A DNA stretch of 64,000 bases from Marinobacter daepoensis DSM 16072 (GTDB lineage Bacteria > Pseudomonadota > Gammaproteobacteria > Pseudomonadales > Oleiphilaceae): positions 1 to 64,000 of the forward strand of contig NZ_ATWI01000016.1 in NCBI RefSeq assembly GCF_000421165.1, read 5' to 3'. The number at the start of each line of letters is the position of its first letter. Position 1 is the first letter of the stretch. Shown here one piece after another: positions 27,618 to 37,525 of the stretch. Both the position numbers and the translations under genes were made by a program. The notes under the pieces are model-generated. The model was not told the origin of the DNA. It saw only the letters and a program-made list of their open reading frames with translations, and did no database searches.

Positions 27618-28798
27618 CCAAGCGCACGATAACTATTCTGGGGGCGACGGGGTCTATCGGTCTAAGCACTCTGGATGTGGTTCGAAGACATCCTGATCGC
27701 TTTTCGGTTCACGCGTTGACTGCGGGAAGCCGTGCCGATGAGCTGGCGGTTCTGTGCCGGGAGTTCAGGCCTGCCGTGGCGGTTATGGCGTGTGATGTGG
27801 CCGCGGAGCGTCTGAGGGCCCTGCTGGCAGATCTGCCGGAGACAAGGGTGCTGTCGGGAGAGTCAGGTCTGTGCGACGTGGCATCCGCGACTGGCTCGGA
27901 CACGGTGATGGCCGCTATTGTCGGCGCGGCGGGGCTGGCCCCGACGCTGGCCGCCGTGCGTGCCGGAAAACGCGTTCTGCTGGCCAACAAGGAAGCTTTG
28001 GTGATGTCTGGCCAGTTGTTCATGGATGCCGTCGAGCAGCATGGCGCAGAATTGCTGCCGATTGATTCTGAGCATAACGCGATCTTCCAGTGCATGCCGC
28101 CGGACAAGGTTCGCGACCCCCGCAGCGCGGGCGTTACCCGGATCCTACTGACCGCCTCTGGCGGGCCGTTCCGTGAGTACGCCGAAAAAGATTTGAGAAC
28201 CGTCACGCCAGAGCAGGCCTGCGCCCACCCGAACTGGTCAATGGGGCAGAAAATCTCCGTGGATTCGGCCACTCTGATGAACAAAGGGCTGGAGCTGATT
28301 GAAGCCTGCTGGTTGTTCAACACATCGCCGGACCATGTGCAGGTGCATGTCCATCCCGAAAGCATTATTCACTCAATGGTTGAGTACGCCGATGGTTCCG
28401 TTCTGGCGCAACTGGGCAGCCCGGATATGAGGACGCCAATTGCCAACGGGCTTGCCTGGCCGGAAAGGATTGATGCGGGAGTCGCACCGCTGGATCTGTT
28501 CGCCATTGGTCGATTTCATTTCGAGAGGCCGGATCTTCAGCGTTTCCCCTGCCTGAGATTAGCCGCAGAGGCGTTTGCGTCAGGAGGGACTGCCCCAGCA
28601 GTTTTGAACGCGGCCAATGAGGTGGCCGTTGCAGCGTTTCTTGAAGGCCGGCTGTGCTTTGCGGATATCCCCGTTATTATAGAGCGGACATTGGTGGCAA
28701 TCGGTGTGGTGCCTGCGGACAGCTTCGAGACCATCTTTGAAAAAGATTCCGAAGCCCGCCAATGGGCCCGGGAACAGATCAGCCTGCTGGCTGTCTGA
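27614..28798 (+). CDS. dxr: 1-deoxy-D-xylulose 5-phosphate reductoisomerase
   Basis: 394 residues from ATG 27614. NADPH-binding start [18 protein letters not shown], then [14 protein letters not shown], the metal site [14 protein letters not shown], the ASGGPFREY loop and [21 protein letters not shown], and [17 protein letters not shown]. It makes 2-C-methyl-D-erythritol 4-phosphate, the committed step of the non-mevalonate pathway feeding uppS. Length is standard. Confidence 0.97.
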   Translation: MTKRTITILGATGSIGLSTLDVVRRHPDRFSVHALTAGSRADELAVLCREFRPAVAVMACDVAAERLRALLADLPETRVLSGESGLCDVASATGSDTVMAAIVGAAGLAPTLAAVRAGKRVLLANKEALVMSGQLFMDAVEQHGAELLPIDSEHNAIFQCMPPDKVRDPRSAGVTRILLTASGGPFREYAEKDLRTVTPEQACAHPNWSMGQKISVDSATLMNKGLELIEACWLFNTSPDHVQVHVHPESIIHSMVEYADGSVLAQLGSPDMRTPIANGLAWPERIDAGVAPLDLFAIGRFHFERPDLQRFPCLRLAAEAFASGGTAPAVLNAANEVAVAAFLEGRLCFADIPVIIERTLVAIGVVPADSFETIFEKDSEARQWAREQISLLAV

Positions 28799-28847
28799 TT
28801 CTGTCGGCCCCCACACTCTGCTAACTCAGCCATAAACCGGAACGTCT

Positions 28848-30197
28848 ATGCAGATTATTCAAACCGTACTGGCACTGGCGCTTACGCTTGGTATTCTGGT
28901 AACCCTGCACGAATACGGTCATTTTTGGGTGGCGCGTCGGTGCGGAGTTAAAGTGCTCCGTTTTTCGGTCGGCTTTGGGAAACCGTTGTTTTCGTGGCAT
29001 GACCGGCACGGAACCGAGTTTGCGGTTGCCGCTATTCCTTTGGGTGGCTATGTGAAAATGCTTGATGAGCGTGAGGGCCCTGTGCCAGAGCACCTTCGCG
29101 ATCAGGCGTTTACCTCGAAACGCCCGTCTCAGCGTATTGCGATAGCCGCTGCCGGCCCCGTCGCTAACTTTCTGTTTGCAATCCTCGCCTACTGGGTACT
29201 CAGTGTTGTTGGTGTTACCACGGTTGCTCCTGTGGTTGGAGAGGTTGTCCAGGGGAGTGTTGCTGAACGGGTGGGGCTCGAGACGGGAATGGAAATTCAC
29301 GCGGTTGACGGGCACCGGGTAACGTCTTGGCGAGACGTTAACATGCGTCTGCTTGAGCGGGCTGGCGAGCATGGTGATGTGTCGCTGGAGGTGTCACGGG
29401 ACGGTTCCCGCGGTGACATTGCCGGCGCACTGGAAGGCTGGCGACTGAGCGATGACACCCCTAATCCGTTGGCTGAGTTCGGGATTTTTCCCTGGAGGCC
29501 AGATATCCCGGCCGTTCTGGGAGAGGTAACCCCGGATGGCCGGGCGAAGGCGGCCGGGCTGGAGCCCGGTGATCGGATTATTGCCGTGGATGGGGAGCCG
29601 GTGGACGACTGGTTTGCCCTGGTTGAGTTTATTCGAGCGTCGCCAGAGGAGCCTTTGGCGCTCTCGCTGGAGAGGTCGGGTCAGAGGCTGGATATCCCGG
29701 TCACACCGGCTTCGAAAACGTTAGAGGACGGTCAGACTATTGGCTATGTGGGTGCCGGTGTGGCGGCTGTAAACTGGCCGGATGACCTGTTGCGAGAAGT
29801 ACGTTTCGGACCGTTAGCGGCCATCCCGAATGCGATAAACGAGACTTGGGCGGATACCCGCCTGACGCTCGTTGCGATCAAAAAGATGGTGACCGGTTTG
29901 TTATCGCCAACGAATCTCAGCGGCCCCATCACCATTGCCCGCGTTGCGGAGGCAAGTGTAAGCTCCGGTTTCGAGGATTTTGTTCGCTTTCTGGCGTATC
30001 TGAGCGTCAGTCTGGGCGTCCTTAACCTGCTGCCGGTGCCGGTTCTTGATGGTGGTCATATCGTTTACTACACCATTGAGGCCATTCGTCGAAAACCTCT
30101 TTCTGAGCAGGCTCAGGCCTTTGGATTACGAATTGGTATGGCTTTGATCCTGACTTTAATGGTGTTTGCTCTTTACAACGACCTGATGCGGTTGTGA
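28848..30197 (+). CDS. rseP: RseP site-2 intramembrane zinc protease
   Basis: 449 residues from ATG 28848. The first membrane helix holds the zinc motif HEYGH (residues 21-25). Two PDZ domains follow (about residues 120-210 and 215-300), and the last helices contain the third ligand in PVLDGGHIVYY. RseP cleaves anti-sigma factor RseA within the inner membrane after DegS, releasing sigma-E, and removes leftover signal peptides. Its location directly upstream of bamA and skp links envelope-stress sensing with outer-membrane assembly. Confidence 0.97.
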   Translation: MQIIQTVLALALTLGILVTLHEYGHFWVARRCGVKVLRFSVGFGKPLFSWHDRHGTEFAVAAIPLGGYVKMLDEREGPVPEHLRDQAFTSKRPSQRIAIAAAGPVANFLFAILAYWVLSVVGVTTVAPVVGEVVQGSVAERVGLETGMEIHAVDGHRVTSWRDVNMRLLERAGEHGDVSLEVSRDGSRGDIAGALEGWRLSDDTPNPLAEFGIFPWRPDIPAVLGEVTPDGRAKAAGLEPGDRIIAVDGEPVDDWFALVEFIRASPEEPLALSLERSGQRLDIPVTPASKTLEDGQTIGYVGAGVAAVNWPDDLLREVRFGPLAAIPNAINETWADTRLTLVAIKKMVTGLLSPTNLSGPITIARVAEASVSSGFEDFVRFLAYLSVSLGVLNLLPVPVLDGGHIVYYTIEAIRRKPLSEQAQAFGLRIGMALILTLMVFALYNDLMRL

Positions 30198-30242
30198 GAA
30201 TTGCGGGCTTCTTACCGCACATTAACCAGGCGAAATAACTGA

Positions 30243-32561
30243 ATGAGACGTTCCCTTCTAGCTGTAGCCGTTGGCCTCGCGATTACCGCAACCGGTATGA
30301 AGCCAGCGCTGGCGGATGAATTCACGGTTGCGGATATTGAGGTCGAAGGCCTCCAGCGGGTTTCAGCCGGTTCTGTGTTTTCAGCCTTTCCGGTAAATAT
30401 CGGCGAGCGCATGGACGAGACTCGGTTGGCTCGGGCGATCAAGGACCTGTTCCGGACAGGGCTGTTCACGGATATTCAGGCCAGTCGTGATGAAGGTGTT
30501 CTGGTCCTCTCGGTGCGTGAGAGGCCATCAATCTCTTCCATTGAGATTGATGGCAACAAGAACATTGAAACCGAAATGCTGATGGATGCTCTGGCCAGTG
30601 CGGGGCTGGAGGAAGGTCAGGTATTCCGGCGGGCGACATTGGAGAAACTGGAGCTTGAAATACTGCGGTCCTACATTGCTCAGGGCAGATACAACGCCCG
30701 GGTTAAGGCTACTGCAGAAGAGCTGCCCCGGAACCGTGTTGCCATTCGCCTGGACATCAATGAAGGTACCGTTGCAGCCATTCAGCACATCAATATCATC
30801 GGGAACGAAGATTTTACCGATGAAGAGCTGATCGATCTGTTCGAATTGCGTACCAGTAGCTGGTGGAACTCGCTGACCAACAAAGACAAGTATGCCAGGG
30901 AGCGACTGAGTGGCGACCTGGAATCGTTACGTTCCTTCTATCTCGATCGCGGGTATCTGGACTTCAGTGTTGAGTCCTCCCAGGTGTCGATATCCCCGGA
31001 CAAGCAAGAAGTCTTTATTGCTATTGCGGTCGACGAAGGTCCGCAATACACCATTTCCGATATACGTCTGCGAGGCGAGTTGATCGTCGGTGAGGAAGAG
31101 CTGCGCAAGTTTATCCCGGTCGAGGAAGGGGATGTGTTTTCGCGAGCGCAGATGACCGCCATCTCCGAGACGCTGTCCTTCCGCCTTGGGCGTGAGGGGT
31201 ATGCGTTTGCCAATGTCAACGCTGTGCCGGAGCCAGGTGAGGACAACACCGCTGCGGTTACTTTCTTTGTGGAGCCCGGAAAGCGGGCCTACGTTCGTCG
31301 GGTCAACTTTGAAGGCAACGTTTCAACGAAAGATGAAGTGCTGCGACAGGAAATGACTCAGATGGAAGGCGGCGTGGCCTCCTCAGATCGTATCGAGTTT
31401 TCCAAAACCCGGCTGGAGCGCCTCGGGTTCTTCCAGACCGTGGACGTTGAAACCGTTCCGGTGCCGGGTACCGATGATCTGGTGGATGTGAATTATAGCG
31501 TGCAGGAGCAGCCAACCGGCAGCCTGTCGGCTTCGGTCGGCTTTTCGCAAAACTCCGGTGTCATTCTGGGGGCGGCCGTTTCAGAGAATAACTTCTTCGG
31601 AACCGGTAAGCGGGTATCCTTTGGCGTTAACGTCAGCGATTCGGTCAAAAGCGCGAATATTTCTTATCTTGATCCGTACTTTACCGTAGATGGTGTGAGC
31701 CGTGGTTTCAGTTTGTTTGCGCGTGAAACCGACTACGAAGAAGAGGATATTTCCTCCTACCTGCTTGACGAATACGGTGGCCGGGTCACGTTTGGGTATC
31801 CCACGGATTCGATTACGCGTCTGAACTTCGGTGCCGGGGTGACTCAGTCCAACATTAAGCCGGGTGTTTTCTCTGCTCAGGAAGTGCGCGACTTCATTGA
31901 CGATGAAGGAGATTCGTTCACCAATTACTTCCTGTTTGGCAGTTGGCGCCGCAGCACTCTGAACCGAGGTGTATTGCCAACGGATGGTTACAGTCACTCG
32001 TTGTCTCTGGATGTAGCCGTACCGGGTAGTGACCTGACGTTCTACAAGGCGACTCACAAGACAGATTTCTATTTCCCGTTGACGGATTCCTCCAAATGGA
32101 TCTTCAGGGCACGAACAGAAATCGGATACGGCGATGGTTATGGTGATCGCAGCCAGATGCCTTTCTTCGAGCATTTTTATTCGGGCGGCTATGGCTCGGT
32201 TCGTGGTTACGAAGCAAACTCATTGGGGAACAAGGCGGAGAGAGCGGATGGAGATTATTCGGATCCCGATCCGTTTGGGGGGAACGTCCTGACCGAAGGT
32301 GGTCTTGAATTGATATTCCCGACGCCGTTTGCGGGTGACACGCGTTCGATGCGGACCTCGTTCTTCCTGGATGCAGGGCAGGTGTTCGACACTGAACGTG
32401 GCTTTGATCCTGAGTTGGGAGAGGTGCGGACCTCAGCCGGTATCAGCTTCCAGTGGATCACCGCAGTTGGCCCTCTGGCTTTCAGTCTGGCTAAACCGCT
32501 GAACGATAAATCCGGTGACGACACCCAGGTGTTCCAGTTCTCGCTTGGACAAACCTTCTAA
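30243..32561 (+). CDS. bamA: Outer membrane protein assembly factor BamA
   Basis: 772 residues from ATG 30243 with a signal peptide ending near ALADE. Five POTRA repeats fill about residues 25-425 (first: FTVADIEVEGLQRVSAGSVF). The C-terminal barrel ends in FQFSLGQTF with the terminal Phe needed for assembly; the lid motif region VRGYEANSLGN is present near 660. BamA inserts beta-barrel proteins into the outer membrane. It is followed at once by skp. Confidence 0.98.
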   Translation: MRRSLLAVAVGLAITATGMKPALADEFTVADIEVEGLQRVSAGSVFSAFPVNIGERMDETRLARAIKDLFRTGLFTDIQASRDEGVLVLSVRERPSISSIEIDGNKNIETEMLMDALASAGLEEGQVFRRATLEKLELEILRSYIAQGRYNARVKATAEELPRNRVAIRLDINEGTVAAIQHINIIGNEDFTDEELIDLFELRTSSWWNSLTNKDKYARERLSGDLESLRSFYLDRGYLDFSVESSQVSISPDKQEVFIAIAVDEGPQYTISDIRLRGELIVGEEELRKFIPVEEGDVFSRAQMTAISETLSFRLGREGYAFANVNAVPEPGEDNTAAVTFFVEPGKRAYVRRVNFEGNVSTKDEVLRQEMTQMEGGVASSDRIEFSKTRLERLGFFQTVDVETVPVPGTDDLVDVNYSVQEQPTGSLSASVGFSQNSGVILGAAVSENNFFGTGKRVSFGVNVSDSVKSANISYLDPYFTVDGVSRGFSLFARETDYEEEDISSYLLDEYGGRVTFGYPTDSITRLNFGAGVTQSNIKPGVFSAQEVRDFIDDEGDSFTNYFLFGSWRRSTLNRGVLPTDGYSHSLSLDVAVPGSDLTFYKATHKTDFYFPLTDSSKWIFRARTEIGYGDGYGDRSQMPFFEHFYSGGYGSVRGYEANSLGNKAERADGDYSDPDPFGGNVLTEGGLELIFPTPFAGDTRSMRTSFFLDAGQVFDTERGFDPELGEVRTSAGISFQWITAVGPLAFSLAKPLNDKSGDDTQVFQFSLGQTF

Positions 32562-32604
32562 CCAGTCACTAAAAAAAGAAAGAATGAAACAAAGGAGACG
32601 ATTG

Positions 32605-33102
32605 ATGAACCGTTTGATGACTCTGATCGGTGCCGCTTTGCTGGCCGTTTCAGCTCAGGCAACCGCGGAAACCCGTATTGGTGTGGTGGATCTGCGCCAG
32701 GCTCTGTTCTCATCTAATGACGCGCAGGCATTCAGTGAAAAGCTCCAGAAAGATTTCTCTGGCGATGAAACCAAAGTGCGTGAAGCCCAGGAAGCGGCAA
32801 GAGAGCTTAAAGACCGGCTCGAAAAAGACGGTGCCATGATGAATGAAAGTGAGCGGAACCAGTTGGCCGCCCAGTTTCAGGAGAAAGTTCAGGAATTCAA
32901 TTTCCTGAAGCAACGGTTGGATGCCACAGTGAATCAGCGTAAACAGCAATTCCTCGAAGGCGCCCGGCCAGAAGTTGACGCCGCCGTCAAAGAACTTCTG
33001 GAGGAGAACGACCTGGATCTCATTCTTCCCAGTGAGGCCGTGGTGTACGTGAAGCCAGAAATGAACCTGACAGCCCAACTGCTGGAAAAACTGAACCAGT
33101 AA
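32605..33102 (+). CDS. skp: OmpH/Skp family periplasmic chaperone
   Basis: ATG 32605 gives 165 residues and has GGAG eight bases upstream; the frame extends back into bamA but the signal peptide MNRLMTLIGAALLAVSAQATA fixes this start. The mature protein is a long alpha-helical coiled-coil arm with charged heptads, then a short basic/hydrophobic end (ILPSEAVVYVKPEMNLTAQLL). Skp trimers hold unfolded outer-membrane proteins in the periplasm and hand them to BamA, encoded just before. Confidence 0.95.
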   Translation: MNRLMTLIGAALLAVSAQATAETRIGVVDLRQALFSSNDAQAFSEKLQKDFSGDETKVREAQEAARELKDRLEKDGAMMNESERNQLAAQFQEKVQEFNFLKQRLDATVNQRKQQFLEGARPEVDAAVKELLEENDLDLILPSEAVVYVKPEMNLTAQLLEKLNQ

Positions 33103-33141
33103 TATTATGGGGCTCCCCGGCCCCGGTGTTTGGAGAAAACG

Positions 33142-34167
33142 ATGACGCAGAAGTCCTACCGGCTTCAGGAGATTGCTGAGGTATTGGGAGCAAGTCTCCG
33201 GGGAGACCCCGATACCCTGATTTCCGGGCTCGCCACCCTGCAGGCAGCAGGCCCCGGCCAGATCAGCTTTCTGGCAAACCCGTCTTACGCCAAGTATCTG
33301 AAAGACACGGAGGCATCTGCTGTCATTGTGTCGAACGCGATGGCCGACGATGTTCCGACCAATGTCCTGTTACTCGATAATCCCTATCTGGGCTATGCTC
33401 ATCTGAGTCATTGGTTTGATCCAGCGCCCAAGGCGCTGCCCGGTGTGCACCCCACCGCGGTCGTGGATGAAACTGTCTGTCTTCCCCCGTCTGTCTCCAT
33501 CGGTCCTCATGCTGTCATTGAGGCCGGCGCCCGTATTGGTGAACGGGTGGTTGTCGGGGCTGGTTGTTTTGTTGGCGCGCGGTCCTGTATTGGTGACGAT
33601 ACTCTGCTCAGGCCACGGGTAACGATTGCTCATGATGTTGTGATGGGGCAGCGCTGCCACATTCTGAGCGGCGCCGTCATCGGCTCCGATGGCTTTGGCT
33701 TTGCCAATGAAAAGGGAGCCTGGCACCGGATTGCTCAGTTAGGCGGTGTTGTTCTGGGCGATGATGTGGAAGTCGGGGCTAACACCACCATAGATCGCGG
33801 CGCTCTGGATAGCACTGTGATCGGCAACGGCGTCAAACTGGATAACCTGATTCAGATAGCGCACAACGTTCAGATTGGTGATCACAGTGCCATGGCCGCC
33901 AAGGTTGGCATTGCCGGAAGCACGCGTGTTGGCGAACACTGTGTGTTTGGTGGGGCCTCCGGCGTGGCAGGGCATTTGGAGATTGCCAGTCAGGTGCATC
34001 TGACGGGGATGACGCTGGTTACCGGTGATATCCGGGAGCCCGGAGTTTATTCATCTGGCACCAGCGCAGATACCAATCGGCAATGGCGCAAGAACGCGGT
34101 TCGTTTTCGTCAACTGGATGCACTGGCTCGACGGATTAAAGAACTGGAAAAGAAATTAGAGGGCTGA
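33142..34167 (+). CDS. lpxD: UDP-3-O-(3-hydroxyacyl)glucosamine N-acyltransferase
   Basis: ATG 33142 (341 residues, TGGAG upstream); a TTG at 33130 is less likely. The N-terminal uridine-binding domain ([21 protein letters not shown]) is followed by left-handed beta-helix hexapeptides ([19 protein letters not shown] and on). The catalytic His lies in [12 protein letters not shown]. It adds the N-linked acyl chain in lipid A synthesis. It is third in the skp-lpxD-fabZ-lpxA-lpxB run. Confidence 0.97.
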   Translation: MTQKSYRLQEIAEVLGASLRGDPDTLISGLATLQAAGPGQISFLANPSYAKYLKDTEASAVIVSNAMADDVPTNVLLLDNPYLGYAHLSHWFDPAPKALPGVHPTAVVDETVCLPPSVSIGPHAVIEAGARIGERVVVGAGCFVGARSCIGDDTLLRPRVTIAHDVVMGQRCHILSGAVIGSDGFGFANEKGAWHRIAQLGGVVLGDDVEVGANTTIDRGALDSTVIGNGVKLDNLIQIAHNVQIGDHSAMAAKVGIAGSTRVGEHCVFGGASGVAGHLEIASQVHLTGMTLVTGDIREPGVYSSGTSADTNRQWRKNAVRFRQLDALARRIKELEKKLEG

Positions 34168-34178
34168 GGCCGATCAAG

Positions 34179-34616
34179 ATGATGCATATCGATGAAATTC
34201 TGGAGTACCTGCCGCACCGTTATCCTTTTTTGCTGGTGGATCGGGTGACTGAGGTTGAGAAAGGTAAATCAATCAAAGGGTACAAGAACATCTCTTTCAA
34301 TGAGCCGTTTTTTACCGGACATTTCCCCGGCAACCCCATCATGCCCGGGGTTTTGATTATCGAAGCGATGGCTCAGTTGTCCGGAATTCTCGGTTTTGTG
34401 ACTGTGGAACGGAAACCGTCAGATGGCGTGGTACAATATTTGGCCGGATCAAGCAAGGCGCGCTTTAAGCGCCCCGTCTTGCCGGGTGACCGCCTGGAGA
34501 TGGAGTCTGAATTCATTTCCGGCAAACGCGGTATCTGGAAATTTGATTGCCGAGCCCTCGTTGATGGCGAGGTTGTGTGTGTGGCAGAAATTCTCACCGC
34601 TGAGAGAGAAGTTTGA
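34179..34616 (+). CDS. fabZ: 3-hydroxyacyl-[acyl-carrier-protein] dehydratase FabZ
   Basis: 145 residues; ATG 34179 or 34182 are both possible. Hot-dog fold with the signature [13 protein letters not shown] and the active site [23 protein letters not shown] (His and Glu). It dehydrates 3-hydroxyacyl-ACP in fatty acid elongation and competes with LpxA/LpxD for the same substrate, which explains its place between those genes. Its stop overlaps the lpxA start. Confidence 0.97.
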   Translation: MMHIDEILEYLPHRYPFLLVDRVTEVEKGKSIKGYKNISFNEPFFTGHFPGNPIMPGVLIIEAMAQLSGILGFVTVERKPSDGVVQYLAGSSKARFKRPVLPGDRLEMESEFISGKRGIWKFDCRALVDGEVVCVAEILTAEREV

Positions 34617-35407
34617 TGGCGACAAATGACTGGTCGGGTGTCCATCCTCAAGCGATAGTAGACCCGTCAGCCAAACTGGCGGACAACGTTACGGTGGGCC
34701 CATGGAGTTACATTGGGCCGGACGTTGAGATTGGTGAGGGCACTGAAGTTCTCTCCCACGTTGTCATCAAAGGGCCGACGGTTATCGGGCGCAATAATCG
34801 GATCTTCCAGTTCTGTAGCATTGGAGAAGAGTGCCAGGACAAAAAGTACGCGGGAGAGCCAACCCGGTTGGTGATTGGTGACAACAATGTTATCCGGGAA
34901 AACTGCACAATCCACCGCGGTACGGTTCAGGATCGAGGTGAGACCCGGATCGGACATGACAATCTCCTGATGGCCTATGTGCACGTGGCGCATGATTGTA
35001 CCGTGGGAAATCACACCATCCTTGCAAACTGCGCGACCCTCGCAGGGCACGTCAGTGTTGGAGACTATGCCATCCTTGGGGGAGGCACGATGGTTCACCA
35101 GTTCTGTCATATCGGCCCTCATAGCATGGCGGCCGGGGGCAGTATCGTGCTCAAGGACATTCCTGCGTATGTGATGGCGAGTGGTCAGTCGGCGCAGCCC
35201 CATGGTATGAATGTTGAAGGGCTCAAGCGTCGCGGGTTTTCCAAGGATGCTCTTCTGGCCCTTCGTCGTGCGTACAAAGTGGTCTATCGACAGGGGTTGA
35301 CGACCGAGCAGGCCATTGAGGAACTGGAGCGCGGTTTCTCAGATATGCCAGACGTCCGCCCGCTGATTGATTCGCTCAAGGGAGCGGATCGCGGCATCAT
35401 TCGTTAA
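34616..35407 (+). CDS. lpxA: UDP-N-acetylglucosamine O-acyltransferase
   Basis: ATG 34616 overlaps the fabZ stop (TGATG) and gives 263 residues. Hexapeptide beta-helix repeats (VTVGPWSYIGPDVEIGEGT) with the catalytic His in YVHVAHDCTVGNHT, then the GGGTMVHQFCHIG region and the helical C-terminal domain. It begins lipid A synthesis by acylating UDP-GlcNAc. Length matches the family. Confidence 0.97.
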   Translation: MATNDWSGVHPQAIVDPSAKLADNVTVGPWSYIGPDVEIGEGTEVLSHVVIKGPTVIGRNNRIFQFCSIGEECQDKKYAGEPTRLVIGDNNVIRENCTIHRGTVQDRGETRIGHDNLLMAYVHVAHDCTVGNHTILANCATLAGHVSVGDYAILGGGTMVHQFCHIGPHSMAAGGSIVLKDIPAYVMASGQSAQPHGMNVEGLKRRGFSKDALLALRRAYKVVYRQGLTTEQAIEELERGFSDMPDVRPLIDSLKGADRGIIR

Positions 35408-35428
35408 GTTGGCGGGAGTCGTCTGCTG

Positions 35429-36607
35429 GTGATCAGTCCGGAGACTTCCGTGGTCTCAAATCAGAAAAAAACCATTGCAATCATTGCGGGCGAGGCATCT
35501 GGAGACATTCTTGGTGCCGGCCTGATTCGTGCGTTGCGCAAGCGCTACCCCCAGGCACGTTTTGTTGGAATCGGCGGAGATGAAATGATCGCCGAGGGTT
35601 TCCATTCGCTTGTGCCCATGGAAAGGCTTTCTGTGATGGGGTTGGTGGAAGTGCTTGGTCGTATTCGAGAACTGTTCCGCATTCGTGCCCGTCTTCTTGA
35701 TTATTTTTTTACCACTCCTCCTGACGTCGTCATTGGTATCGACTCTCCGGATTTTACGCTCGGGATTGAGCGCCGGTGCCGCGAGTTTGGCATTCCTTCA
35801 GTTCACTATGTAAGCCCGTCGGTTTGGGCGTGGCGCCAGAAGCGTATCTTCAAAATTGCCAAATCTGTTGATCTCATGCTGACGCTGTTTCCTTTCGAAG
35901 CTCGTTTTTATGAAGAGCACAATGTACCTGTGGCCTTCGTTGGGCATCCTCTGGCTGATCGCATTGATCTGGAGCCGGGTACGGCAAGTGCGCGAGCGAG
36001 TTTGGGGTTGGAACCCGAAAAGCCAGTGCTGGCAATATTGCCTGGAAGTCGCAGCGGTGAAGTTGAACGATTGGGGGCTCTGTTTCTTGAGGCTGCTCGT
36101 TGGCTGCAGGCGCGACGCTCGGATGTTCAGCTGGTTATTCCTTGTGTTAACCGTGAGCGGGAGAAGCAGGTGAGCGAGCTGGTCGCGTCTCTTGAGGTAA
36201 GCCTGCCGTTGACGCTGGTGCGTGGGCGCTCAAGAGAGGTTATGGCCGCCAGTGATGTGGTGCTCCTTGCATCCGGTACGGCAACGCTGGAAGCGATGTT
36301 GCTCAAAAAACCGATGGTTGTTGGGTACCGGTTGAGTAATTTCAGTTACAAGGTGTTGAGCCGTTTGGTCAGCGTGCCCTGGGTGGCGTTGCCTAACCTG
36401 CTGGCGCAGAAGGCGCTGGTGCCAGAATTATTGCAGGATGAGGCCACGCCCGAAAAGCTGGGCGAAGCGGTTCTTGAAAGACTGGAGAACGATCAGGAGC
36501 GCTCGCGTTTGCAAGCGGCGTTTCTGGAGTTGCACCAAACGCTCCGGCAGGGGGCGGATGAGCGTGCGGCCAGCGCCATTTCGGCACTGATGGAATCTCG
36601 AAACTGA
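35429..36607 (+). CDS. lpxB: Lipid A disaccharide synthase
   Basis: 392 residues from GTG 35429, with GGGAG ten bases upstream; a later GTG inside TSVVS is an alternative. GT19 family motifs: [54 protein letters not shown] and [12 protein letters not shown], then [13 protein letters not shown]. It joins UDP-diacylglucosamine and lipid X at the inner membrane. Its stop overlaps rnhB by one base. Confidence 0.96.
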   Translation: MISPETSVVSNQKKTIAIIAGEASGDILGAGLIRALRKRYPQARFVGIGGDEMIAEGFHSLVPMERLSVMGLVEVLGRIRELFRIRARLLDYFFTTPPDVVIGIDSPDFTLGIERRCREFGIPSVHYVSPSVWAWRQKRIFKIAKSVDLMLTLFPFEARFYEEHNVPVAFVGHPLADRIDLEPGTASARASLGLEPEKPVLAILPGSRSGEVERLGALFLEAARWLQARRSDVQLVIPCVNREREKQVSELVASLEVSLPLTLVRGRSREVMAASDVVLLASGTATLEAMLLKKPMVVGYRLSNFSYKVLSRLVSVPWVALPNLLAQKALVPELLQDEATPEKLGEAVLERLENDQERSRLQAAFLELHQTLRQGADERAASAISALMESRN

Positions 36608-37278
36608 TGGCGACCATAGTGCTTCCGCCTTTTGAGTGCGCCTACAAAGGTTCGTTGTTGGCGGGGGTCGACGAGGTTGGGCGTGGTCCATTAATTGGAG
36701 CTGTGGTGACGGCAGCGGTGATTCTGGACCCTGAGCGTCCGGTGTCTGGGCTGGCGGATTCCAAAAAACTGACTGAGAAAAAACGCCTTAGCTTGTACGA
36801 TGAAATTCTGGAGAACGCGGTGGCCTGGAGTCTGGGGCGCTGCGAAGCCAGCGAAATCGATCGGATTAATATATATCAGGCGACCATGTTGGCCATGAAG
36901 CGGGCCGTTGAGGGGTTATCGGTCCCACCGGAGTATGTTCTGGTGGACGGCAACCGATGTCCCGACTGGCGCTGGCCTTCGGAGCCTGTGGTAAAAGGGG
37001 ATAGCCGGGTTGACGCGATCAGTGCCGCTTCTATTCTGGCTAAGGTCACTCGGGATCGTGAAATGGAAGCCCTTGAACAGCGTTATCCGGGGTATGGATT
37101 GGCGCAGCACAAGGGATACCCAACGCCGGTGCATCTGGCAGCGCTGAAGCGGCTTGGTGTGACCCCGGAGCACCGGCGTTCCTTTCGGCCGGTAGAGCAG
37201 GCCCTGGAAACGTCAGGAGTTTATGGCGGAGAACCGGAGCTGAGCTACGCTGGCGATTTATTTGAAAATATGGATTGA
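36607..37278 (+). CDS. rnhB: Ribonuclease HII
   Basis: 223 residues from ATG 36607. Catalytic acidic residues appear in [16 protein letters not shown] (Asp and Glu), [11 protein letters not shown] and [21 protein letters not shown]. It removes RNA from RNA-DNA hybrids and single ribonucleotides from DNA. The last ~25 residues extend beyond the usual C terminus. Its stop codon lies inside the -35 box of the tRNA promoter. Confidence 0.96.
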   Translation: MATIVLPPFECAYKGSLLAGVDEVGRGPLIGAVVTAAVILDPERPVSGLADSKKLTEKKRLSLYDEILENAVAWSLGRCEASEIDRINIYQATMLAMKRAVEGLSVPPEYVLVDGNRCPDWRWPSEPVVKGDSRVDAISAASILAKVTRDREMEALEQRYPGYGLAQHKGYPTPVHLAALKRLGVTPEHRRSFRPVEQALETSGVYGGEPELSYAGDLFENMD

Positions 37279-37303
37279 CAGCGCGAGGGGGTGGCGTTAG
37301 TAT
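37275..37303 (+). promoter_or_regulatory. Sigma-70 promoter of the initiator tRNA gene
   Basis: A perfect -35 TTGACA (37275-37280), 17-base spacer and -10 TAGTAT (37298-37303) precede a GC-rich ACGCGCC discriminator typical of stringently controlled stable-RNA promoters. The -35 box contains the rnhB stop codon. Confidence 0.75.
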
Positions 37304-37347
37304 ACGCGCCACGTTGACAGGGGTGACCCTGTAAACAACCAGTTTGA

Positions 37348-37424
<77 letters not shown>

Positions 37425-37428
37425 CTTG

Positions 37429-37465
37429 AAAAGGCAGATCAGTAACGACTGATCTGCCTTTTTTT
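37429..37465 (+). terminator. Strong intrinsic terminator after tRNA-fMet
   Basis: AAGGCAGATCAGT (37431-37443) pairs with ACTGATCTGCCTT (37448-37460) around AACG, followed by a run of T to 37465. It begins a few bases after the CCA end. Confidence 0.95.
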
Positions 37466-37525
37466 CGTTTTGAGGATTGGTTGTATTGAGTTACCGGGGG
37501 CGTGTGTGCCCCCGGCAATCCTGAG

